DNA of 23,119 nt from Tetmemena sp. SeJ-2015 (GCA_027382625.1 JAJKFJ010024014.1:1-23119); one strand, 5' to 3'; shown: positions 10,901-19,432, numbered from the stretch's first letter. Numbers and translations are program-made. The notes: generated from the letters alone by a model not told the origin.

Positions 10901-12291
10901 ATAGATCTAATAGCTTTCATACTAAAATTTAAGATCGGAAAGAATCTGATCAACACTCCATCTCTTATCAGCCTTAATATTTTCAACCTCTCTTCTGAAT
11001 GTTCTCCTCATCAAATCTTAGAAAGAGAGTTCATTTAGGCTTGTATACCACACATAGGGCATGACTTGACCTATCATCGTATCCACATCATACTCTACAG
11101 CTCCTTCTCTTTGTTGGCCCACTCCTATTATCTCTCTGATCTAACTGAGTGAGTAAGTTGGCTCCTCTCTAAGTACTACTCTACTCATGTCTTGGCTTTA
11201 AACTGCATATCTGTCTTTAGGTTAACTGCTCTAAGATCCCCCTCCATTTGCCTTTGAGGATGAATAGTTGTTGTTAACATAGTTCTAAACTTTGGGAGTA
11301 GGCCGTTAGAGTTTCTAAAATGGAAGCTGCTATCTCAATCTCTCAGTCGATTTCAAAGATCCATCAGTCTGTTGTGAGAGGTTATGCTGGTCCTTGCTTA
11401 AGTTCTTTGAAATAAGCACAAATCTTTAAACAAAGATAGAAGAATGCATACACTTTTGAAATAAGGAAGTGAAGTGCTGTCTTATCTCTCTGCTTGGCTT
11501 CATTTAGGTTATCATATCCATAGCCTGCAGCTTGTGAGGTATTGCTGTTCTCTGGAGATATCTTACCTTTTGACTAGGGAATAAAGCTGCTGCTTGATCT
11601 TTAGTTTTGAGCTGAAGGCTGATATCCTCTCGGAGCATCAAGTCTGCTATTTTGAGTTCCTTAGCCAGCCACATAGTCTGCAATATAATCTTAGTTAGAC
11701 CCTATAGTGGTAAGTGGCTTGCTAGGGGAGGTGGAGTGATTGTGCTAAGATCTACTGGAGGCTGACTTGTTAAACAGCTTCTAGTATTCCTAGATATTGA
11801 ATACTCTCAGGCATGTCTGAACTAAGGTATCACTATCTTGAACTTAAATAAATGCAATAGGGAGTAGTAAAGATAGCTTATAATATCTTGAGTGCTTTGG
11901 AAATTCTGGAAGGCTGAGACGATGGTCTGAGTTGGCTCCATGCCTATCAAATCCTCTTTGATTTTATAGTAAGTATCCTTGGAGAAATAGTTGATGTGCT
12001 GGTCTAAGATTCTCTTGAACTCGAGTGTAGCTGAGTGCTGAGAGTTGTCTCTGTAACTTGCGCCATAGTCCTACTTCAAGTATGAGATAAGATTGAGAAT
12101 GTATGGGTTACCTTAAATCTTGAGGAGAGATTGAGATTCTTTGCATAGCCCTCTCTATCACTAGGGAGTGAGTAGTTGTTGTTATTGACCCTTGTACTTA
12201 ACTAACTAACCCCACCCATGTAGCTATTGTTGCCATTTTAGCCACTACTTGTGCCTCGCTTCTATCTGAGATTCTAAAACTGTGTCCTCAT
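7988..12291 (-). CDS. Large multi-EF-hand protein, about 1204 aa
   Basis: Starts MRTQFQNLRQKRG at 12291 and ends TGA 7988-7990. Eleven IESs and three GT-AG introns (9846-9873, 8995-9068, 8745-8799) are removed, leaving exactly 1205 codons. The N-terminal part is Gly/Asn/Ser-rich, then helical (NPYILNLISYLKQDYGASYR, DTLVQTCLRVFNIQEYQKLF). A disordered section follows, then EF-hand loops DVNQDDLVDRIE, DQDRDGCIYLRD, DENKNGTVDQIE and DLNCSNTLSLEE, with weaker ones (YDEEDGLTFEDF, CNYSQSGVIHQRD). The C-terminal part is helical and charged with another hand-like repeat (VNAFEKYRTGSSVNKNQFFE). It is probably a calcium-responsive scaffold of the cortex or cilia; the exact family is not recognised. The 22 reassigned-Gln-rich segments and low-complexity linkers are typical of ciliate structural proteins. 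The joins through several shifted frames make the gene model strong. Confidence 0.85.
8169..8215. other. IES, pointer TAGT
   Basis: Copies at 8165-8168 and 8212-8215. Removal of 47 bp joins IFNDLRQQAL to YFGNSVRIQDAVNAFEKY on the minus strand; without it there is a TGA. Confidence 0.75.
9244..9365. other. IES, pointer GAGAGAA
   Basis: Copies at 9237-9243 and 9359-9365. A 122-bp, very AT-rich insert; removal gives LKRINAYQFSRQIKKQLEMY on the minus strand. There is no GT-AG pair at the boundaries. Confidence 0.9.
9485..9530. other. IES, pointer TCCT
   Basis: Copies at 9481-9484 and 9527-9530; 46 bp. Removal joins DQPSDLKE to EMSSQAINDIV, fusing what otherwise look like two genes into one EF-hand frame. 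It contains a 9-bp tandem repeat (AGTTTATAT on the minus strand). Confidence 0.75.
10103..10151. other. IES, pointer TCATCAA
   Basis: Copies at 10096-10102 and 10145-10151; 49 bp. Removal gives LLALNLMRGDLTDESNLMGG on the minus strand. Confidence 0.85.
10281..10321. other. IES, pointer CTTGT
   Basis: Copies at 10276-10280 and 10317-10321; 41 bp. The segment between this and the next IES is read in the +1 frame, and both pointers agree on that frame: QNHQYSTSFDILRDLLECRG. Confidence 0.85.
10386..10399. other. 14-bp IES, pointer CTTAAA
   Basis: Copies at 10380-10385 and 10394-10399. Only 14 bp including one pointer copy; removal gives DLIEWIFLSIMKIGNGGAQN on the minus strand and sets the frame needed at the next pointer. 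Confidence 0.75.
10671..10714. other. IES, pointer TTCACAGAGA
   Basis: Ten-base pointer at 10661-10670 and 10705-10714; 44 bp. Removal gives SNYLSVNEIQSPQFDPISLF, leading into the EF-hand loop DQDRDGCIYLRD. Confidence 0.9.
10908..10936. other. IES, pointer AGATC
   Basis: Copies at 10903-10907 and 10932-10936; 29 bp. Removal gives DQILSDLFCHFDVNQDDLVD, restoring a canonical EF-hand. Confidence 0.9.
11417..11465. other. IES, pointer TTTGAAATAAG
   Basis: Eleven-base pointer, the longest in the window, at 11406-11416 and 11455-11465; 49 bp. Removal gives KTALHFLISKNLSKDQHNLS on the minus strand. Confidence 0.9.
11841..11890. other. IES, pointer TATCTTG
   Basis: Copies at 11834-11840 and 11884-11890; 50 bp. 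Removal gives FQSTQDSDTLVQTCLRVFNI on the minus strand. Confidence 0.9.
12128..12168. other. Probable IES, pointer GGAG
   Basis: Copies at 12124-12127 and 12165-12168; 41 bp. Removal gives NNNNYSLLKIQGNPYILNLI. A 23-nt GT-AG intron in the same place would also restore the frame, so the assignment is less sure. Confidence 0.55.
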
Positions 12292-12447
12292 TTTACTCTA
12301 TTTTTAATTTTATTTCACTCCTCTCTTGTAAATGTCAGATTTAATAAGTTTGATCACAATTTTTATAGTTTGAGTTATGAAGTTAAAGTTTAATTCAATT
12401 AGAATTAATTCATGTGACTTTGTTTGTGTGCATACTTTTTGGATAGT

Positions 12448-12597
12448 TCAATAGATCTTGCCTCCTTTTTTATTAACCCATCTAGTTAAGCCCTCGATGG
12501 GTATTTTCCCATTTGCAAAGTCATCCTCCAAGTTATAGTCAAAGCAATCCTTTGCAGTTGCCTCCGCCATCTTTTCAACGTCCATATCAAAGATTAC
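12448..12597 (-). CDS. Orphan C-terminal EF-hand-like segment
   Basis: Fifty codons ending at TGA 12448-12450 with coding character: VEKMAEATAKDCFDYNL, then EDDFANGKIPIEGLTRWVNK. The DYNLEDDFANGKIPIEGL part resembles a slightly lengthened EF-hand loop. The 5' boundary is TTTAG at 12598-12602, either an intron acceptor or an MDS edge. Upstream on this strand (12601-12796) is AT-rich sequence and then the stop of another gene, so the rest of this protein is not adjacent. It is probably the last MDS/exon of a gene located elsewhere, or a relic. Confidence 0.5.
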   Translation of the reverse strand, partial: VIFDMDVEKMAEATAKDCFDYNLEDDFANGKIPIEGLTRWVNKKGGKIY

Positions 12598-12796
12598 CTA
12601 AAGAAAAAGTTAATGCCAAAATATAATGGAGGAAAAAGAAAAGAGAGGGAGGATATAAGTAATCTGACTATAAAATTTAATAGGAGATTAAAATTTGCAT
12701 TAAGTTATTGTAAATATTATATAGATAAAAGTTTGGGAGAATTTATAATTTTGATATTATATTGTGAAACTTAAAATTGTCTGTATTTTTATTTGT
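12598..12796. other. AT-rich spacer
   Basis: About 200 bp, very AT-rich, between the orphan EF-hand-like segment and the stop of the 1007-aa gene. No frame with coding character was seen. Confidence 0.45.
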
Positions 12797-15700
12797 TCAA
12801 GTAGTAGCTTGACTCTCCTCTTTAATTACTGAGAAGCTTCTCTCAGGCTTTGATAAACTATTGCTAGAGTCCCCCTTGGCTTTGGAGCTTCGCCTCTCTA
12901 ACTAAGAAGTATATAGATAGATTATGATGAATTCATAAATGAATTTAACAGCTCCTACTTTCTGATGAAGTCAGATACTGAATTATCATATTCTAGCTAC
13001 CCTCGAGAGCCACTATCACCAATATACTATCTATTCTCTCTTTAGTACAATTGCTATTGTAATTGCTATGCAGTTGCTTGAGTCCTGTTGGCTCTATCTT
13101 CTCTAATTACTTTAATAGTGGGCATCCCCTGCCGACTCTGTGCCTCTCTTGATTTGATCTCTCTGCTCTGGTTTAGTAGCTTATTTGGAGATGTGTAGAG
13201 GGAGCGAGACTCCATCTCTAGATAGAAGTTCTTGGGACTCCATCCGATCTAGGCCTGAAAGCGAGAGTTATTATTCCTAGGCTTGTAGTAATCAGTTAAG
13301 GTTTGATATGAGGGCCTTGCCAAAGTTTGAGTTTAGGTCCGTGCTTTCTATTGTTCCTTGCTGCTAGTTGTTGGGTTTACTTTCCCAGCGCCGCCTGAAT
13401 AAAATCCATAAAACAATCTGCCAAGCTGAAATGATTCTACAAAAAAAAAGTAAAGCAATTTAAAATGGAGGAAAAATGAGAAGTTTCTTTTGGTCTCAAT
13501 GAGTAAAAATATATATTTAATTTATTGATTCCTCTAGTGATACTTTGCTTGAGATTAACCTCGATTTAACTTCTGCTTTTCCATTCACGTGCATATTCTT
13601 TCTCACCCTCTCCTTACTCTAAGCATCTCTGATTTATTTCATTTTGCTACTCTGGAATCCATACTCTTCTTTAGCTTAGTTCAGTAAATCTCTGCCAGTT
13701 TATCTATCTTAGTTAAATTTCTCTAATTCACTGGCTATAGCAGGAGCATCGTAGAAACTTTCCTTAATAATTATAAAGACATAATTATATTTCCTGTTGG
13801 AGAACAGTATGTGAGTCATACATCTCTTGCTTTTATAAGCCTAGTTAATTCCTAAGTTTATGATCTCCTTTTTGAAAATAGAGATTACTAATTAAAGTAA
13901 TATCATAATATGTTTATGAACGTTTCCCTCTTGATGATTTGAGGGAGAAGAAGAAGCTTTTTTATACTCCTCTTCTTGTTTCACATTCTACACTTAGACT
14001 GTATAGTTACCCATTTAAGTTGAGTTTCTATCTCCTTGGTACTATGAAAGGATCTAGTTTAAGAGACTATTTTGGCCCAGTTTCTTGTAATACATCTTCT
14101 TTTGACAGATGTTTGAGCTCCTCATTTTTTAAATGCCTGATCTATCAATCGGGTCTTCTATCACATACTGAGAGTGTCTTATTCTCCCTTCATATAAATT
14201 CTTAAAGTCTGAAAAAGAAATAGAATTGTTGTCAATCATCAGCAGTATCTTGCTTAGAGAGTTAATCTCTAGTATCGAAATGACTTTGACTGCTCTTATT
14301 CAAACTCTGAACCTAAAAGCCTATACCACCAGCGTAACTAGACTTCTTAGAATTGAAAGCAGTCAGTGAGAAGTACTTGTTATGATGATACCCACTCTTT
14401 AATGCCTATGAGTTCAGATTTTTTAGTTAGTAGTTGTTAGACTTTATCGTATTTGAGGTAGTTGAAGGCCGCTAGGATGTGAAATGCAGATTTTGATAAT
14501 GGTCAGAAGTGGATCCCTCGTTAGAATTTTCTAAAGAAGGATTGAAGTCAGAAGCATTTTTTCTCATAGCTACCATAATTTGATCTTTATTAGAAGTCTT
14601 TAGAAGTTATATCTACTGACTTTAAGTTGCAGCAGAATCAATCTGCGCATCAGACCGATTGTAAGTAGGATTCAACATTTATCTGGAGAGCAAGGCGGGA
14701 TTTAGGTTTTAGTTTTGATCTTAAAGCATAGATGATTGGTATTTAGCTTTGTTCTAATCAGCCATCACAGACCGGGGCCTTGATTAATTATCATTGATAC
14801 TTCTTCGTATCTTTAACATCTTTCTCTCTATAATAAAATGAGGATCATAGATATAATTTCTCAAATGTAAGCCTGCAGAGGGTTTTGTCGTAAAGTAATC
14901 AGAAGCCAAGTGTCTTCTTCTCTAAGTTCGATCCTAGAGAGGCTCATTTATAACATACTCCGTAGGGCCATCTTCTATCCGCATTGGTGATGCACTCAAT
15001 TATTTGTTATCTATATAGACATTTTTATCATTGTTCTACTTATGAACTCTGATCCTTCTACTCTTTAAATTAAATCAAAAAAACTTAACTACCTTAACTT
15101 GAAGGATTTGCGCTGCTAATAAGGGATTAGAGGATAGATTGAGAAACTCTTATTTTATCGCCTCTGCTTTACTTGAGATACGTTTTAGGTCTGCTAGAGC
15201 CGCTACTCTCTTCCTATCTCCTCTGACGAATAGGACTCTTAGAAGAAAATGCTAATATCTGAGAATCATCGTTGGTAGCATCTACTATGCGAGAATTATC
15301 ATTAGAATCAGGGCTTGGAATATCCATTTCTTGAGAATAATCATTCCAATTCTTTCTACTTTTCTAGCTCTGGTGATTTATCTTATACTGATAATCTTAA
15401 CTTTGGTTTGCAATTAGTGCTGCTCTTTGCTATTGATATGTCACTGTTTGATTGAGTTTCAACTTCCTCCTTACCTTTAACTCTTTCTGTTAGAGTTATT
15501 TTCTCTTTTTGCTATTCTTCATGAGTCCATAATTTTCAAGCTACTTGAGTTTAGGTTAATACAATAGGTAGTCTTATTGAATCTTTGACATTTACTTCTA
15601 TAGTTCCTCACTAGGCAGTCTCTCTGGCTTTAGAATTTCTGCCTACTGAAGTACCTTTTACTCGTCAAAGCTTTTGTTCTTGTTTATCTAGGAAAATGTC

Positions 15701-16159
15701 ATGAATTCTACTCTTGAGTCATCAAGACCAATAAAAAATATTCACACACTTTGAAATTAAAATTCCAATGTTATTATCTCGCTTAGCATTTAAAGAAGTC
15801 TAGGCTTTGTTCTGAGTTTTGAAGGATAGGAGATCTTAACTTGAGATGCGCTCCTTGTGCGTTGAAGTCCTAATGTTAATTATAGCCTGCTTGTCTTGCT
15901 CTCTTTTGTCATACGAAGTTTCCTACTGATCTGCTTTGATCTTTAGCACTGGACTCTCTTGCTTCGAATATACTATAGTTCTCTTTTTCTATAAGGCCTT
16001 ATTCTCCCCATTCTGATTCTAAGTCTAAACTATAAATGAAAATGATGATTAAGTCTGTGTGCCGCCTTCTTACTTCGACGGATTAAGTGGAGTCGATAAG
16101 CTCTCATCTCTTACTTTGAATTGTGATTCTTCTACTAAAACTTCGATCTTTCTCATCAT
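12797..16159 (-). CDS. Disordered Q/N/S-rich protein, about 1007 aa
   Basis: ATG at 16159 (MMRKIEVLVEESQFKVRDE), TGA at 12797-12799. Six IESs and one 22-nt GT-AG intron (15063-15084) are removed, leaving exactly 1008 codons. The protein is hydrophilic throughout. A central coiled coil (QKQMSKIQQDYLLYQPKLKQ; KKRKQLQQKELKVRRKLKLN) is flanked by Ser/Asn/Gln-rich stretches, followed by Arg-rich and Tyr-rich parts (DYYKPRNNNSRFQAQIGWSP) and a final KPERSFSVIKEESQATT. No enzymatic motif was seen. Apparent separate ORFs with stops at 13496 and 14232 are artefacts of reading into IESs: both stops lie inside eliminated segments. A perfect 7-bp inverted repeat with a 3-base loop lies just upstream (16165-16181). 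Function unknown. Confidence 0.8.
12903..12949. other. IES, pointer TAAC
   Basis: Copies at 12899-12902 and 12946-12949; 47 bp. Removal gives DFIRKQELLERRSSKAKGDS on the minus strand. Confidence 0.8.
13438..13531. other. IES, pointer TGATTC
   Basis: Copies at 13432-13437 and 13526-13531; 94 bp, including a run of nine A. Removal gives SSKVSLEESFQLGRLFYGFY and joins two apparent ORFs into one gene. Confidence 0.85.
13765..13795. other. IES, pointer TTTCCT
   Basis: Copies at 13759-13764 and 13790-13795; 31 bp. Removal gives SHTVLQQESFYDAPAIASEL on the minus strand. Confidence 0.85.
13864..13919. other. IES, pointer GTTTATGA
   Basis: Eight-base pointer at 13856-13863 and 13912-13919; 56 bp. 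Removal gives HQEGNVHKLRNQLGLQKQEM. Confidence 0.9.
14205..14256. other. IES, pointer CTTA
   Basis: Copies at 14201-14204 and 14253-14256; 52 bp. The insert holds an in-frame TGA; removal gives DQLSKNLYEGRIRHSQYVIE. Confidence 0.75.
15733..15769. other. IES, pointer CCAAT
   Basis: Copies at 15728-15732 and 15765-15769; 37 bp. Removal gives AKRDNNIGLDDSRVEFMTFS on the minus strand. Confidence 0.9.
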
Positions 16160-16164
16160 CCTCA

Positions 16165-16181
16165 ATAGCTTTTTAAGCTAT
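16165..16181. repeat. Inverted repeat upstream of 1007-aa gene
   Basis: ATAGCTT/AAGCTAT with a three-base loop, a perfect 7-bp stem, lying 6 bp upstream of the ATG on the minus strand. It could form a 5' UTR hairpin. No function is known. Confidence 0.5.
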
Positions 16182-16397
16182 AATTAATTCGAAGAAAGTA
16201 AAGGATCTATGAATTAATTACTTAAACTTTACAGTATGATTAATAATTTCAATGAATAGACTCCTATACTACTTCTTGATTCTCTGTTTTTATTCTGAAT
16301 CAAGCAGTTGAAACTGCCTCTTGAATTTAAACTTCTAGTCTGCTAGAATAAAGCGAGGAACACCTTCGACTGCATACTTAGCATTTATAAACAGCCA
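16182..16397. other. Spacer upstream of 1007-aa gene
   Basis: About 215 bp of AT-rich sequence upstream of the minus-strand gene, presumably including its promoter. I see no firm gene in it. Confidence 0.35.
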
Positions 16398-16619
16398 ATG
16401 AATCCATAATGGAATAGCGCCTAAAAGGAATAACATAATTTAAGGAAAATGAAGCATTACGAGTGGTTCATTAGACCTAAGAAAGCCTTTCCTCAGAACT
16501 GGAAAGAGGCTAAGGCGGCTATTAAGAGGTTTGAAGATGAAATCAAGACAACCTGGACATGGCGGAGTGCGATGAGTGCGCCGATAGACAGTTCTGCTGG
16601 AAAAATGAAAGCAGAATGA
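16398..16619 (+). CDS. Small ORF, 73 aa, unknown, possible MDS
   Basis: Open from ATG 16398 (alternative start 16449) to TGA 16617-16619 with TAA/TAG as Gln. The core (MKHYEWFIRPKKAFPQNW, then KEAKAAIKRFEDEIKTTW) is rich in aromatic and charged residues and looks like real protein. It lies antisense to the 3' part of the neighbouring minus-strand reading frame, whose product there is hydrophobic and less convincing. No family recognised; it might be one segment of a small gene. Confidence 0.35.
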
Positions 16620-17940
16620 AGACAGAAACAGTCAGAGAGATCAGACAGATGACAGTATGTTTGATTAGCCGAATACTGTTTCTTTAACACGGGAGGTTGT
16701 ATAACCTCCTTAAGTTTAACATATAACACGCAAGACGCTAGTTCGTCTAACATGCGTTGTTATTATTATTATTATTACTTAGCATTTATTTCTTCGAAAG
16801 AAGTAGGTATCGTAATCATCATTGGAGTAAATCCTTGCGTCCAGTCATCCTAATTGATACTGGCCCTCATTTTGCTTAAAACTATTGTCTTTATCTCATC
16901 CATGTCATTTCCCTTATCTTTAATGAAAGAAGATAGATAAATTTCAAGATTAATCTTATTTTGGTGAGGTCATGTTTGGAGATAGCTCTCTCATATTCAT
17001 AAACAGAGCACCTCCTATTTACCTACCCTCAATCAATCTAGCTCCACTACTGCTGCCTCTAAGCTGCTTATGAAGTTATTAAGAGGTTAGACTGCTTATC
17101 TTATTGAGTCTTTGTTCAGCGTTTTCTTCCATTAAGTGGATTTAATGCGCCTGCTCGATCTCCTAAGTTAACTACAGTTTCTAATTTAACTGTATGACTC
17201 TGAGATGAGAGTCACTGTATTTATTATGATCATCCTTCTCTTGCTCTTAAAAGTCTGCTGTGATGTTTGAGCTAGAGAATTTATCTTATTAAAGACTTCT
17301 TCCTTCTTGAGGATGTTTAGCTTCATTCGAGGTGATTAGCAGATATATGCTCTTCTCACTGGCTCTTCGATCTTTCTAGCTGGAGATGTTAGCATTATCA
17401 GCAACAGAATTTTTCATAATTTCATCTATACTCGAGATGCTTTAACTCATTATCTTGTGATTGAGCAGCTTCTTCTTCGAATTTTTCTGAGCTGACAAAC
17501 TTATAACACTTATAAGCATAATCATCATTCAATGATCATGATTCATTTGTATGTTTGCAATTTAAGATAAAACTTTAGTGGAACTTGGGTGTATCCATAG
17601 GAGCTAAAATGGGATTAAAATTGGCAGCTAAGAGTGAAGGAGGATGAATCTGAAGTTAGTCTGTTGGCTATTGTTTTTACGAAGGGGAGTAAGAATTCCC
17701 ACCAATTATATTTTCAGAGCTGATCTCAACTTAATTTGTAAGTGATGTTGTTGTATATTCATCACTGTGAATTTTGGCACTCCCTCTTTATTTATGATCA
17801 GGTTCACCCTCCGTTTGTAAAATTAAAAGCATTCATAAAGATAGATTGGAATAATATAATAATTCTTTGTGAGGATGGCTATTAGAGTTCATTAGGTCAC
17901 CTAATTTAAGAATCTGCTGTTGGTTGCGGATGCTCTCCAT
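16493..17940 (-). CDS. Q-rich low-complexity protein, C-terminus uncertain
   Basis: ATG at 17940 (MESIRNQQQILKLGDLMNSN). Three IESs are removed; the frame then stays open to TGA 16493-16495, about 432 codons. The product is Gln/Ser/Asn-rich with Pro-rich parts (QIHPPSLLAANFNPILAP), Lys-rich (QKNSKKKLLNHKIMSQS) and a predicted coiled coil (RVIQLNQKLQLTQEIEQAHQ). Near the end six consecutive TAA codons plus CAA encode a polyglutamine run (16760-16783). Below about 16760 the reading frame becomes hydrophobic and Cys-rich and runs antisense to a more convincing small plus ORF, so the true C-terminus may lie near the poly-Gln or in another MDS. Function unknown. Confidence 0.6.
16692..16757. repeat. 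Two adjacent hairpins
   Basis: GGAGGTT (16692-16698) pairs with AACCTCC (16703-16709) around a 4-base loop. AGACG (16733-16737) pairs with CGTCT (16744-16748), enclosed by ACGCA (16728-16732) and TGCGT (16753-16757) with a four-base bulge. On the plus strand they follow the small ORF by about 70 bp. They could belong to a structured 3' UTR or a small RNA. Confidence 0.5.
16921..16957. other. IES, pointer ATCTT
   Basis: Copies at 16916-16920 and 16953-16957; 37 bp. Removal gives PNMTSPKQDKGNDMDEIKTI on the minus strand. Confidence 0.85.
17503..17575. other. IES, pointer AAACTT
   Basis: Copies at 17497-17502 and 17570-17575; 73 bp. Removal gives TPKFHQSLSAQKNSKKKLLN on the minus strand. Confidence 0.85.
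17821..17859. other. Probable IES, pointer TAA
   Basis: TAA copies at 17818-17820 and 17857-17859 (another at 17860-17862). Removal of 39 or 42 bp joins HPHKEL(L) to QTEGEPDHKQRG. The pointer is short and AT-rich, so the exact edges are uncertain. Confidence 0.6.
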
Positions 17941-18508
17941 TTTATTATAAAGTGCTATTTATATAATTTGGATCCTTCTCGCTATATTTGCGAAGGTTAC
18001 CTTTTCCATTCATTTAACTAATAATAACAATAATATTAAATCATATTTATCAATTATTGCTAAAGCAAACAGAATATTATAGATGTGTCTGATCTATTTT
18101 GAATTATTTTAGTAATAATCCTAATATCTCACTGATACTTAAAATATTGACTGTTGCTTCCACTTTTACCTTGGCTCCTATTCTATAACTTTCTGTAACT
18201 CCTCCCCCTCCTAACACCTTTACTAAGATATGATCCATGCATTTAATTTCATCATCCTCCTGTTGTAAGTTTTATTTTAGCATGTGGAATGATAAAAAAC
18301 TCTGTCAATTGTCTCAAGTCGATTAAAATTTGAATAAATAAGTAGCACATGCGTATTTTACCATTAAGTTAGGTATAATGAGTTTTATCAATGCGAATTC
18401 TACATTTTCTATTCCTTTGCTTTTTATATTGGCTTACTCTTACATCCATCAATCAATAAAGTAAAGATCTTAATTATGGTTGTAAGTGTAAATATTTGTT
18501 AGCTATCC
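17941..18508. other. AT-rich spacer with one possible coding piece
   Basis: Mostly AT-rich, stop-rich sequence between the Q-rich gene and ELOF1, both on the minus strand. The only stretch with clear coding character is the piece listed separately at 18125-18262. Confidence 0.45.
18125..18262 (-). CDS. Orphan coding piece, unknown
   Basis: Forty-six codons read QEDDEIKCMDHILVKVLGGG, then VTESYRIGAKVKVEATVNIL and SISEI, a beta-strand-like alternation with normal codon use, bordered upstream by TTACAACAG and AT-rich sequence on both sides. No start or stop belongs to it. It may be a single MDS or exon of a gene whose other parts are not here, or chance; no family recognised. Confidence 0.35.
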
Positions 18509-19432
18509 TCAAAAGAGGTCATCTTCGGAATCATCATCATTACCGCCTGGAGTAGTGGTAGCTGCTTAGGAACCAACTCTTATCTACTACCCATGTGCTC
18601 TATGTCTATCTATCTCATCCTCCTCGGAGTCCTCATCAGAGTCATAATAAATTAAATACTACCACTACTACTTACTTATCTATCTTTTAAAGCCGCATTA
18701 TGTTATTATTTCTATTGCAAGTCATATTACCTTGCAGAGCTATGCACAACAGGCCTTGCTCTCTATTTCACCTCTTCCTCCTCTTCATCATCCTCGCTGT
18801 CTTCTAAATATATTCGGATGATGATGGTGATTATAAAATTGATCTTGATTTTTTGTCTTCAGCATTTACTCTGTGTGTAGGGGCAGGTTTGCCTGACTTA
18901 GTGCCATAATCTGTCGAATTAGTAAATCCTAATCCCTTTGATCACTAAATTATACCTCTAAAGAAAGCGTTATATGCTTGTATAGATATATATAGGCATT
19001 TTCATGCATGCATGCTAAATTGATGGAGCACCTCCTGCTTTGCCCGCATAATTCATATTTTCCTGCTCTGCTTTGTCGATCCAGGTGCAGTAGACATCCA
19101 CCTCCTTGTGCAGCTTATTTATTGGCATCTGAAACTCAACTGTACAGATTCTGCAGCTCAACGATGCCAGCCTTTAAGGTCGCCTCCTAGCAAGAAGAAA
19201 ATTAAGAGATCAATAGCAAAGGAGAGGAGCAAATTAATCCAAGTGCAAAACTTATTCCTCTAAACTTACATTTTTACTTCAATAGCTCCTGAATGAAAAA
19301 TTAAAATGTCATGCATGTGAATAGGCCACGTAATTAATTTGAATGTGAACAGTAGGGACAGTCAAAAACTTTATCTACCTTGGGTGGGGCCTTCTTGGAG
19401 ACTTTAATGGCACGACTCTTCTTCTTTCCCAT
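18509..19432 (-). CDS. ELOF1: Transcription elongation factor ELOF1/Elf1 with acidic tail
   Basis: ELOF1 binds RNA polymerase II near the downstream DNA and acts in elongation and transcription-coupled repair in the nucleus. ATG at 19432 opens with the typical basic tail (MGKKKSRAIKVSKKAPPK), then the zinc ribbon: DCPYCSHSGAIEVKM and SLSCRICTVEFQMPINKL supply CxxC pairs, followed by EVDVYCTWIDKAEQEN. Intron 19187-19269 (GTAAGT...TAG, 83 nt) splits Met-Arg. A second intron (18929-19031) contains an IES and shrinks to 33 nt once that is removed. Beyond the ~85-residue core common to animals, a tail of about 100 residues is strongly acidic (EDSEDDEEEEE, YDSDEDSEEDE, DDDSEDDLF) before TGA 18509-18511, recalling the acidic tail of fungal Elf1. 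Four IESs and two introns leave exactly 184 codons. Confidence 0.9.
18647..18726. other. IES, pointer AGTCATA
   Basis: Copies at 18640-18646 and 18720-18726; 80 bp. Removal gives HSSARQYDSDEDSEEDEIDR in the acidic tail of ELOF1. Confidence 0.9.
18805..18860. other. IES, pointer TGTCTTC
   Basis: Copies at 18798-18804 and 18854-18860; 56 bp. Removal gives PTHRVNAEDSEDDEEEEEVK on the minus strand. Confidence 0.9.
18952..19021. other. IES nested in an ELOF1 intron, pointer CTAAATT
   Basis: Copies at 18945-18951 and 19015-19021; 70 bp. Leaving it out turns the 103-nt intron 18929-19031 into a 33-nt intron, the size seen elsewhere here. It contains a TA dinucleotide run and a CATG tandem. Confidence 0.7.
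19296..19345. other. IES in ELOF1 zinc ribbon, pointer TGAATG
   Basis: Copies at 19290-19295 and 19340-19345; 50 bp. Removal gives FDCPYCSHSGAIEVKM, completing the first half of the zinc ribbon. Confidence 0.9.

Noticed and set aside
13496..13498. TGA as the end of the gene from 16159
   Set aside because: It lies within the TGATTC-flanked IES; excision joins the frame to the next 630 bp.
14232..14234. TGA as the end of a gene starting at 16159
   Set aside because: It lies inside an IES with CTTA pointers; removing it continues the frame with good protein.
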